Assembly: GCA_038093515.1 (NCBI GenBank) | Contig: JBBPSI010000185.1 | Span: 1-47,912 of the forward strand | Direction: 5' to 3' | DNA from: Butyriboletus loyo | Taxonomy: Eukaryota; Basidiomycota; Agaricomycetes; Boletales; Boletaceae | DNA: 47,912 bases | Shown here: positions 10,784-18,662 of the stretch, in pieces | How the letters are laid out: every line of letters starts with the position of its first letter | Position numbering within the stretch: position 1 is the first letter of the stretch | The notes under the pieces: generated by a model | The model's database searches: none | What the model was told of the DNA's origin: nothing | Seen by the model: only the letters and a program-made list of their open reading frames with translations | Program-made: the position numbers and the translations under genes

Positions 10784-11420
10784 CCATAAACAAAGAGGCT
10801 TTGTGTGTAATGTGACCTATCACTCCTTTAGAGCCGTCGGCATTGATAACCTCCATGGATCTTGGTAATGGAATCAAATCAATTTTGCGTGTATTGCAAT
10901 AGTTTTTGTCGATGAAGGTGTTAACTGCTCCCGTATCCAGCAAAGCCTTAAGTGAACGAGTTCGCCAAGTAGTGTTTGACTGGTAAGTGATTTTCACCAC
11001 CGGGGAATAATCTCCACCAAACATCAAGGAAGATTTTGTAGGGGCTTTATAATTAGAAGAGGAAGAAAGCGAAGATCGCGTGTTCATTTGTCTCAAAAGA
11101 GAATTAAGCACGCTCTTTCCCGGCGCTGAGCTCCCAATTGGAGACTCTCTTTCGGGTTCTATAGAGATATTTGTTATACATGGAAGAGAATCATCATCCC
11201 CTTCACAATCAATCAATCCGGGAACATCTACGCTTACATCCGAAGATGAATTCGTAAACACCGAACTAATCGACAACTCAGGTTCCTTATCTAAAAGTTC
11301 ATTTCCGTCTACGTTATAGTCCGAAAATGTGGATAGTGAAGAGAAAGAATTTCGAAAAGAAGAAGAAATATTGTTCCGTCCCTTAGACACCCCTGCACTA
11401 AGCGACTTCTCTATTTTAAA
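10784..11420 (-). pseudogene. Element A pol start: Ser-rich linker and retropepsin
   Basis: Opens in the -1 frame relative to gag at the slippery site (11414-11420). A Ser/Asp-rich region of about 130 residues is followed by the aspartic protease signature LLDTGAVNTFID (near 10910-10945) and the strand IGHITHKASLF. The frame is interrupted by the 5' end of element B at 10778 and resumes at 3341, giving LFMEIDGHYEAIEAY across the junction. The part of the open frame that runs past 10778 is LTR sequence, not protein. Confidence 0.85.
11411..11420 (-). promoter_or_regulatory. Candidate -1 programmed frameshift site of element A (TTTAAAA then TAG)
   Basis: Gag ends TCT TTA AAA TAG. The heptamer T TTA AAA fits X XXY YYZ exactly and is followed at once by the gag stop. 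Slipping by -1 gives TTT AAA ATA GAG, which is the open pol frame leading to the protease. No downstream pseudoknot was modelled. Confidence 0.6.
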
Positions 11421-12607
11421 GACCGCGCGGCCTTTTCCTTTGCTTCACAAGCGAACAAGTCCGCCCAGTAAGCTCTAGCGTCTTCTCCCATATACGCGGC
11501 GCGCTGGGAGGTTTCTCCTTGTTGTGGTGCTCCAACCACAGGTGGTGCCGGTAAAGGCCTTGACTGATAATTGTTTGGAGGGGTTACCTCCGTGGAGTTG
11601 ACTGGAACCCATCCTTGTACGTAAGTTCCGTCGGCTTGCTGAATCCATTGCTGCCGTACTTTCGGGCGAGCGTTGGAACCGGCTTTGTCCCGACGGTTAG
11701 GGTTCTGGGGACAATTGGGGCGGATGTGCCCGACGTTGCCGCAGCCAAAACAAGTCCTAGTTTCGGGACCTGATTGCTGGGCGCTGAGATCCATCGGGGC
11801 GCCACGCCCTGGTTGAGTCCCGACTGCAGTGTAGCCGGGAGGAGGTCCTTTAGGAGCCAGGTAACTCCGTTGCGGCTGTTGGGAATAAGGGCGCCATTGT
11901 CGGGCTTGCCCGTTTCCCCTTTCAGCCTGCATCTGCTCGAAGACTCGGCCCATCCTCCGAATTTCCTCTGTAAGGAGGGAGAAATCCATCAACGTATCTT
12001 CATCGACGGTCAAGCAGACCTGCTTGTATACTTCGTACTTTACAGCACGCTTGAGGAGTTCGACCGCATGTTTCGGCTCACACTCCGATTGACGATAGAG
12101 GACCTTGAACCTCTCGAGGAATCCATCGATTTGTTGTTGACCCTGGGTAAGGGCCGTTAATTTGATCAATGCCTGATGTGCCAAGACGTCGATCTGGAAG
12201 TGACTCCGTATGGTGTCCTGAAGGGTGTCCCATTCGGGCCATGCCAGATCTCCCTTTTTTCCCCTAGGTCTATCTTTGGGGTCGATGTATTTTTCCTTGT
12301 CGGTGACGTAGTCTTCTAAGAGGATTTGAGAAAAGTCTTGGCCCTTTCCCTTAATGCGGCTAAGAACTGCCATGGTCCGGAGTTTGTCGGTCTTCCAGTT
12401 ATTGACGGAGACCCAGACCTTGAGGGAGGTCCACCAGTGGTGGAACTTTTCCCGATCGCCATCCCATTCTCCTGGGTCAGCAACCTTCTTTGAAATTCCT
12501 CCTTGCTGATCTTTTTCCATCCACTGCGCGAAGAGGGCACGCAGGGTTTGGTCATCGAATCCTGGGGCGGGGGCATGTGGAGTGTGGGAAGGCCCAGGGT
12601 CTGACAT
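11411..12607 (-). CDS. Element A gag polyprotein (intact, 398 aa)
   Basis: Starts MSDPGPSHTPHAPAPGFDDQ, the same start as the truncated gag of EC at 14938. The N-terminal two thirds resemble Ty3/Sushi-type capsid (VADPGEWDGDREKFHHWW, LAWPEWDTLQ, GFLERFKVLYRQSE). A CX2CX4HX4C knuckle (CFGCGNVGHIRPNC, about residue 286) and a Pro/Gln-rich tail follow. No internal stop, so gag is the best preserved gene of element A. It overlaps pol at the frameshift site. Confidence 0.92.
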   Translation of the reverse strand: MSDPGPSHTPHAPAPGFDDQTLRALFAQWMEKDQQGGISKKVADPGEWDGDREKFHHWWTSLKVWVSVNNWKTDKLRTMAVLSRIKGKGQDFSQILLEDYVTDKEKYIDPKDRPRGKKGDLAWPEWDTLQDTIRSHFQIDVLAHQALIKLTALTQGQQQIDGFLERFKVLYRQSECEPKHAVELLKRAVKYEVYKQVCLTVDEDTLMDFSLLTEEIRRMGRVFEQMQAERGNGQARQWRPYSQQPQRSYLAPKGPPPGYTAVGTQPGRGAPMDLSAQQSGPETRTCFGCGNVGHIRPNCPQNPNRRDKAGSNARPKVRQQWIQQADGTYVQGWVPVNSTEVTPPNNYQSRPLPAPPVVGAPQQGETSQRAAYMGEDARAYWADLFACEAKEKAARSLK

Positions 12608-12661
12608 TCTTTTCTCGTCGTCTACTGGGAAATCCTCCGAGGTTTCTGAACCCAGATTTAA

Positions 12662-12901
12662 TTACCAAGTTGGTTGATCCCACTCGTGATCAGAGAATTC
12701 GCCGTCGCCCTGAGGGTTTTGGTCGGTGGGAACGGAGAGTTTAGCGGTGAATTTGTGTTTGTTAAATGAGAGGGTGATGGTGTAGGGTTGTGCTTGTTTG
12801 GTGATGATAGCCGTAAAGATTTTTAGGCCAAAGAAGAGGATTGTGACAAAAAAGATGTAGGCGGTGATTGATGCAAAGATTGCAATTTCCAAAGTGTTCA
12901 T
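12662..12901 (-). CDS. Small ORF with one membrane helix, upstream of gag in element A
   Basis: 79 residues starting MNTLEIAIFASITAYIFFV, ending 54 nt before the gag ATG. Residues about 5-34 are strongly hydrophobic, consistent with one transmembrane helix or signal anchor. The rest is a polar tail with an acidic C-terminus. An in-frame Met lies 19 codons upstream. Its position, ahead of gag, is unusual for a gypsy element. It may be a real accessory gene, a captured fragment or a chance ORF. EC's matching leader is shorter here and lacks it, so conservation is not shown. Confidence 0.45.
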   Translation of the reverse strand: MNTLEIAIFASITAYIFFVTILFFGLKIFTAIITKQAQPYTITLSFNKHKFTAKLSVPTDQNPQGDGEFSDHEWDQPTW

Positions 12902-13517
12902 CGGCAGATTGTTATTATTTTTTCTTCGGCAAAAACCGGTTTTCTTTGGCAAAAACAAAAGCTACGAGATATAGTCTTCCTTACTGTCCCCTATCTTCCA
13001 AAGGAACTCTGGGGAATTCTACAGCAAGTAGAACGAAGGAAATATTTTTTCGAATGGAGGTAGTATCTCTGATGAAGTCTAGTTCAGTAATGAACCGAAA
13101 TGGGTAAAGTTTTTACTACGACTAATTGACAAATGATGAAGGGTTTTTTCTTCTACCTCCCGTGTTACCACAGGGACTACTCGGAGAATTGCTCAGCCAA
13201 AGGGATTTGGGGGTCCCTAAGTCGCACTTCGCAAATCAGGCTCAACCCTGACGCGGACTAACAACTCCAAAGGGAGCGTCTGAGAATGAATTTACAGGTG
13301 CTACTGCCGAGACACAAGATCTGCTCTTCCGAGGAGCTCCCCTAAAGGTGCGGGGGTGAAACGAAATTGAAAACTGGCGAACGCCCAGTAACGATCCTTA
13401 ACCCTGGATTCCGGGTATGGTTTCCTAAGCGGAAAAGCTGCCCCTTCAAGTGGTAGCGTACTGGTATGTGCATGGAAACGAAACTATCCCTGCCCTGGGA
13501 ACTGGGTGTGTATCAGA

Positions 13518-13528
13518 AGCTTTAACCA
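13518..13528 (-). promoter_or_regulatory. Element A primer-binding site, self-complementary type
   Basis: TGGTTAAAGCT lies 2 nt inside the 5' LTR. Its complement AGCTTTAACCA is in the LTR at rc 13665-13675, 35 nt after the TATAAAAG box (rc 13703-13710). Match length, offset and TATA spacing are the same as in element B. EC has a G-to-A change in this site (14161 onward). Confidence 0.7.
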
Positions 13529-13530
13529 AG

Positions 13531-14028
13531 TGTTATGAGACAACGGAGTTATCAAGTGGCACACGGGGTTCCGCAACTGTCGCAGCTAAACACAATAACT
13601 GGCGAGTGTAATGAGGATAGCTCAGACCTTAATCTTCTCAACTGTTGCCAGCGAATAAGACAAGTGGTTAAAGCTAGGGAATCCTAGCCGCAACCACAAG
13701 CCCTTTTATATTACAAGGGAATGCGCACAGACCATGCAGTGCATGAGACTAGTTACTATACATGTATATACGAAGGAGTCACGAGTCGACGATGATGGGA
13801 AATAGAAGTCGACGGCGATCAAAAAGAAGAGAAGCAAACGGAGATTAAATACATGAGGCGTGACGTCATAGAGTCTGGGCCAGTCTGGACCATGACGTCA
13901 TATGCTTAGTCAGCCTGTGGTCACATGTATAATCCCACGATCACGTGCGCTAAGTCATGTGACCTTTGAAAGAGAAATATGACGAAGTCCAAATGCAAAA
14001 GATAGTTATAAGAGGCACGATTATAACA
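13531..14028 (-). repeat. 5' LTR of element A (498 bp)
   Basis: TGTTATAATCG...GTCTCATAACA on the minus strand. Core promoter TATAAAAG at rc 13703-13710. The outer end at 14028 abuts GCAACAGTTGAGG, which is internal to the EC 5' LTR, showing that A inserted into EC's LTR. The same subfamily occurs at 30378-30830 and as a tail at 34968-35064. Confidence 0.92.
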
Positions 14029-14160
14029 GCAACAGTTGAGGATTAAGTTGAAGCTCCAGTTTCATCTCTGCCAGGTACTTGTGTATATCTGCAACTGTCG
14101 TGGACTGCTTGTGGCTTGGTACTATGTGCTAGCATTCAACTGCACGTTGCCTTCACAACA
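14029..14160 (+). repeat. Tail of the 5' LTR of element EC
   Basis: 132 bp, nearly identical to the last 132 bp of the LTR at 34836-34967 (about 5 differences by eye, all transitions). It is followed at once by a gypsy leader with primer site, so it is the 3' part of a 5' LTR whose front was displaced left by the insertion of A. Confidence 0.88.
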
Positions 14161-14937
14161 CTTGGTTAAAACTTCAGATACACACCCGGTCCCCAGGGTA
14201 GGGGTAGCGTGCTTGTCGGTGTTTGGCCAATAGCGTACTTTCTCATTTCTCCTATCCGCACTCCAGTAGGCCTCCACTTGACGGAGCAGATATCCCGCTG
14301 AAGGGAAAACCCAGTGCTCAGGGTTTAGAACCGCTACTGCATGTTCAGCAGTTTTTATTTCTGATTGCCCCTGCTGCTTTTAGGGGAACCCCTTGGAAGA
14401 GTAGTTTTTGGATCTCGCATAACACTTGTAACAATTCATTTGCCGTCGCTCCCTTGGAGTTGATATTCTGTGCAAGGGTTGTGCCTTGTTTGCAAAGAGC
14501 AACTTTGGGACCCCCAAATCCCATTGGCTGAGCTATTCTCATTCATTATAGTCCCTGTGGTAACACAGGAGGTAGAACCCAGAAAAAGTGTTTTCAAAAT
14601 TTGTCAAATAGTAGTATTAAAGTCTATACCCATTTCCATCCATTACAGGACAAAGCTTCGTCGGAGATACTACCTCTGATTGAAGAAATACTTTTTATAT
14701 TCTACTTGCTGTAGAGTCCCCCAGAGTCACCTTGGAAGATAGGAGACAGTAAGGGTCTTTATAGTTTGTAGCTTTCCTTTTATTTTTGTTGAAGAAGCTG
14801 GTTCAGCTGAAGAAAAAGGTTGCTGAAGAAGATTCAAGAATCACCCCCTTTCCTCCGACCCCCAACTTCTTTAATTCCCGTTTACCAAACTGGGTTCTGA
14901 AACCTCTGATGACTTTCCAGTCAACCAAGAAAAAAGA
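14161..14937 (+). other. Leader of element EC (primer site and 5' untranslated region)
   Basis: Starts CTTGGTTAAAACTTC, a one-base variant of element A's primer-binding site. It is then collinear with A's leader in blocks. No ORF on the plus strand is convincing. It ends at the gag ATG. Confidence 0.75.
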
Positions 14938-15085
14938 ATGTCAGACCCAGGCCCCTCTGCCCCCTTCTCATACGACGACCAGACTCTGTGCGACCTCTTC
15001 ACACAATGGCTCAACAAAGAAAAAGAGGAAAATGTGTTGAAAAAGGTTGCTGATCCTGGAGAATGGGACAGTGATTGTGAGAAAT
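14938..15085 (+). pseudogene. Element EC gag, 5' fragment
   Basis: Encodes MSDPGPSAPFSYDDQTLCDL and continues to VADPGEWDSDCEK, homologous to the first 55 residues of element A gag (MSDPGPS ... VADPGEWDGDREK). Similarity ends at about 15085, where the repeat-bounded block begins; the remaining gag is missing from this side and is not found after 30377. Confidence 0.85.
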
Positions 15086-15119
15086 GAGCCCATGTAGTCA
15101 CATTTTCCTATGCAGATGG

Positions 15120-16245
15120 CCACCCTGGGTTGACAATGTCACCTGGCATATGGCCACCCTGGGGCGGGCCCTTGGGTGAAATTTAGCACAGCATTGATGG
15201 ACAGGCCCGCCAGGTGTATATAGAGGAAATGTATGGTAGATGGGAGGGCCTGCACGTGGGCATATGGTATATACGGGGGCCTGCCATGTGTATATAGAAG
15301 GGATGTACTTTAGACAGGAGGGCCTGCAGGTGTACATGTGGTATATGTGGGCAGGCCCGCCAGGTATATATAGAAGGAATGTACTTTAGACGAGGGGGCC
15401 CACAGGGGGGATATATGCAACATATGGGTAGGCCCGCTGGGGGTATATAGTAAGAGTGTGGGGTAGACGAGGGGGCCTGCAGGTGTATATAGAGGAAATG
15501 TGATATAGACAAGGGGGCCTGCAGGTGTATATAGAGGAAATGTGATATAGACAAGAGGGCCTGCCAACATATTTCCAGTATATACGGTCAGGCCTGCCAG
15601 GTGTATATGGGGGAAATGTGCTTTGGGCGACAGGGCCCACATGTGTACATGCAGTATATATGGGTGGGCCCGCCAGGTGTATATAGGGGAAATGTGCTTT
15701 TGACGACAGGGCCTGCAGGTGTATATAGAGGAAATGTGTGATAGACGAGAGGGCCCACAGACATATTTATAGTATATATGGTCGGGCCTGCCAGGTGTAT
15801 ATGGGGGAAATGTGCTTTTGACAACAGGGCCTGCAGGTATACATGTGGTATATATGGGTGGGCCCGCCAGGTGTATATAGGGGAAATGTGCTTTGAATGA
15901 GAGGGGCAGCAGGTGTATGTGAGGTATATATTGGCGGGCCCGCCAGGTGGCATAGACAGACTGCGGGGTGGATGAGAGGGCCCGCAGGTGTATGTGGGGT
16001 ACATGTGGGCGGGCCCGCGGGGTGTATATAGGGGAAATATGCTTGGGAAGACAGGGCCTGCGGGCATATTTGCGGTACATATGAGCAGGCCCGCTAGGTA
16101 TAGATAGAGGTAATGAGCTGCAAATGAGAGGGCCCGCAGGGGGCATGCAGAGAGGTATATTCTTGGCAGGAGTGTGGTGGGTGGGCCTGAGGGGTGGCGG
16201 GTAGGGCGGCATGGCATATACTGGCGGGCCCACAATGCAATTTGC
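15120..16245 (+). repeat. Left GC-rich minisatellite array
   Basis: Degenerate units built from GGCCTGCAGGTGTATATAG, a GGAAATGTG core, a TAGACAAG spacer and an alternate half with GTACATGTGGTATATATGGGC. The period is about 42 bp for the short form and about 75-80 bp for the compound form. One perfect 42-bp duplication is at 15471-15512 and 15513-15554. It starts with two copies of ATGGCCACCCTGGG (15115-15170). The reverse strand is stop-poor in several frames. Confidence 0.85.
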
Positions 16246-16544
16246 AGTGCCGAAGGGGTGGCAGCTAGCATTAAATGAAGGATATTGCAAGCAGATAGCT
16301 AATATTGGGCATTCCACTGCAGCAATGGGCAGGTCCCTTCAGGATCAATGGGGGGCATTCCATACGCGCAGGCTGTTCCACTACAGGCTTGAGCGGGCCT
16401 GGTGACATCTATCCAAGAGCTACTACCTAAATGTATTTAATCACACTCCTTGGCCAGATTGTGGACATGCAGGGCAGCGGGTGCATTTTGAATATATAGG
16501 AGTCATGCCACATTAGGTTGCTTTGACTTGAAACCCCGGTCGTC

Positions 16545-17293
16545 TTGGAGATGAATGGCTCTATAATCAGGCAGAGAATGGCATTTACTTCCCAGTGTCG
16601 TTTCATAGAATTCTCATGATGTCCTCTGCCCGACCCTTCACCAAGGCTCCAGCTGGGTCCCCGCTCAAGCTCATGGATCACATTTCGATTTATATGCAAG
16701 GTCGATTCTCTGCCGAAATTCAACCTACCACTGTTCCAATGGAGATTCTTCCGAACATCAACATTTCTGTGGAAACAGTCTGCAAGGCGGATTTGATGGT
16801 GCATGCTTTAGTGGAGGCATACAAGCATCCAGGTAAGATAATCATACATCGGAGCTGGTACCAGCTGATCTATCGGGTAGTCACACTGGCGGAATTTGAT
16901 CCGCTGCAGGAAGTGGATGTGGTGTTGAGATATGAATCAAAGTGGAATCTCACATCGGACCTGGACGGAAGGTCTTGGCAGTCATTGACGGCACCAGCTA
17001 TGATAGTCAATGAAAGGGGGTATATCATTGCATGATATCTCCTGAAGGCATTGAGCAGGGCAAACCAGGTGCGTATGCATGGCCCACCAGTTCCACCGCT
17101 GTTTGAATAGCAGCCATAGGAGATGATATGGAGCTCATTTCAGCACCTCCGCAACACCCTCACTAGGAGTATCACCGCATCAAAAGCAGGTAAAAATTGG
17201 AGAACACAGGAGAGCTATTTCCACCAGGATGCGGAGCTGGCAGGGTGCCTTAACATGTCCCCTGCATGGTATCAGCAAGGGCATGATGTAAGT
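16545..17293 (+). pseudogene. Gene X, unidentified multi-exon gene in the KDZ block
   Basis: An open segment from about 16545 contains LGDEWLYNQ ... GIYFPVSFHRILMM ... LMDHISIYMQGRF ... ETVCKADLMVHALVEAYKHPG ... and runs to a TGA at 17033-17035. The frame then continues (YLLKALSRANQ) to a GTGCGT donor at 17069, with an acceptor CATAG ending at 17119 and a next exon beginning EMIWSSFQHLRNTL. Further introns are likely (GTAAGT at 17289). The TGA stands where CGA (Arg) would keep the frame open. The true start and 3' end are not clear; the 3' side runs into a minisatellite. I do not recognise the family. Confidence 0.5.
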
Positions 17294-17432
17294 CAGATTT
17301 ACTTATTAGGCACACAAAGCTTCACCACAGCTTGCAGCATTCCAGCGGCGAACTGGAGGTTTCCGCCACTCTGAAGGGTAGGCGGAATAACAATGAGGGG
17401 AGGATCTGGCTTGCGGACATGATAGACACACA

Positions 17433-17585
17433 GGCAGGGTACATTTGCGGCAGGCATCTGAGTGCAGGCGGTGTGAATTTGCAGTGGCATCTCAAGGCGG
17501 GCGAGGTACATTTGCAGCGGGCATCTGAGCACGGGCAGGGCACATTTGCAGCAGCATCTCAAGGCAGGTGGGGTGAATGGCAGGG
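17433..17585 (+). repeat. Short minisatellite, about 33-bp units
   Basis: Four to five degenerate copies of a 33-34 bp unit of the form GGCAGGGTACATTTGCRG followed by GCATCTGAG or GCATCTCAAGGC. It has a different consensus from the two large arrays and lies at the 3' side of gene X. Confidence 0.7.
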
Positions 17586-17737
17586 GAGTGTAGTGAATGC
17601 CAGTCAGCAGGCACAGAGTGGCTTCTAACTGATCACATGGCCACCTGGCAGGTCAGGGGAAGGCAGAGTAGTCTCAGACTTAACTATTGCTTAATTACCA
17701 TTCTTATCACAGCTCAGAATAACTTCACATTAATAAT

Positions 17738-18254
17738 CTACTCTGACTGCAGTTCCTCATGGCCTAGAAGAGCGCAGAGCTCCATTCGGTGGGTCCAGAA
17801 ATGCCTCGCCTCTGTATCCAGCCTTTCTATTACAGCAAGGTCCTGCTGGATAGCCCTCAGGCATTTCTCCTCCTCTCGATCCAACCACTCATTTTGCCGC
17901 TCCACTAATGGAGAATCTTGGGGCCCCCACTGATTCTATCTGTGGGTCAGCAATTCTGGAAATGGCATAATAATCATCACCTACTTGAAAGTATTCATCT
18001 GAGAGATCAGCGAATACACCCACATCGCCAGCCCAAAATTCCTCATCCACCTTGTCCATCATCCACCAATCATTGGCAAACTCATCTGCACGATTCGGAC
18101 TCCACTCCACAAGGAATGTCGGGATGTTGTTGATCATCTTGAATGCTTCAGGAGCCATATCCATCAGCTTGCTCTGCAGTTTATCAGTGCCTTTGAAGTG
18201 TTGATAAATGCCTTGACAGGCAGGAGATTGCACAGGAACAGTGAACCTAGTCAT
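17738..18254 (-). pseudogene. Gene Y, small acidic protein with C-terminal coiled coil
   Basis: Starts MTRFTVPVQSPACQGIYQHF and runs about 110 residues (YQHFKGTD, FLVEWSPNRADEFANDWW, EYFQVGDDYYAISRIADPQ). It then continues in a shifted frame (WGPQDSPLVERQNEWLDREE ... IERLDTEARHFWTHRMELCA) to a stop at 17738-17740. A one-base frame change near 17935 is needed to join them, either a frameshift or an unrecognised intron. The C-terminal 60 residues are charged and heptad-like. It lies downstream of the KDZ gene on the same strand. Function unknown. Confidence 0.5.
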
Positions 18255-18662
18255 GTAAGTGCTTTGAAAAGCAAATAGACAGGCCTATATGGTGCAAGGG
18301 ATGAGCATGGAAATCAACCTGAGGCTGGATGGGCTCACGAATTCCCACTCAAGCGATGCTTCCCAGTGGCTGGGCCAGCTCTGAGCCTTCAGGTGGCAAA
18401 GGTGGCAGGCAGCGGCCTCAATGTGGCAGCTGAGATAATACATCAACCGCTGCAGAATGCTTTGTGTGACGGCAGGCATTGTGACGGAGAAGGATTGGAG
18501 AGGCATCTGCCGGAAGGTCTGTTGGAAAGGAATGGCTGTGCGAGAGACTGATCCTTATAAGGAATGATAGGCACATTGTTTCCCTGATTTGGCAGTGCAG
18601 CACATTTTGTCAAAGTCAGAACACCGCGGCTATGTAGAAATACATTGCATATATATTTAATG

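Larger units (their letters stand above)
12608..13530 (-). other. Untranslated leader of element A
   Basis: About 920 nt between the 5' LTR and gag. It aligns in parts with the 777-nt leader of EC (14161-14937), for example the AGTCCC/GGAAGATA blocks, the PBS-proximal CTTGGTTAAA and the bases just before the gag start. It contains the small membrane ORF at 12662-12901, which the EC leader lacks. No other coding signal was recognised. Confidence 0.7.
1..14028 (-). mobile_element. Ty3/gypsy element A (chromovirus type), 3' end outside window
   Basis: Minus-strand LTR retrotransposon. In its own reading direction it shows 5' LTR (14028-13531), primer-binding site, a leader of about 920 nt, gag (12607-11411), and pol. 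Pol is split by element B (3347-10778) and by a solo LTR (1564-2383). Removing both insertions with one copy of each target duplication restores a continuous protease-linker reading frame across B and the RT/RNase H junction across the solo LTR. It is defective: a 1-nt deletion near 2893 and TGA codons at 2731-2733 and 172-174. The integrase runs off the left edge, so the chromodomain and 3' LTR are not seen. A itself lies inside the 5' LTR of element EC; the base run GCAAC at 14029-14033 is the expected target duplication, whose partner would be left of the window. Confidence 0.9.

Noticed and set aside
13531..14160. One single LTR spanning the whole stretch
   Set aside because: Contains the start of a minus LTR at 14028 followed by a plus LTR tail; two LTRs in opposite orientation.
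15086..16245. CRISPR-like array
   Set aside because: Units are degenerate, adjacent and without unique spacers, and the organism is a fungus.
15310..16317. 335-codon frame on the minus strand through the left array
   Set aside because: Made entirely of the repeat unit, with overlapping open stretches in other frames; no splice or start context, so treated as repeat composition.
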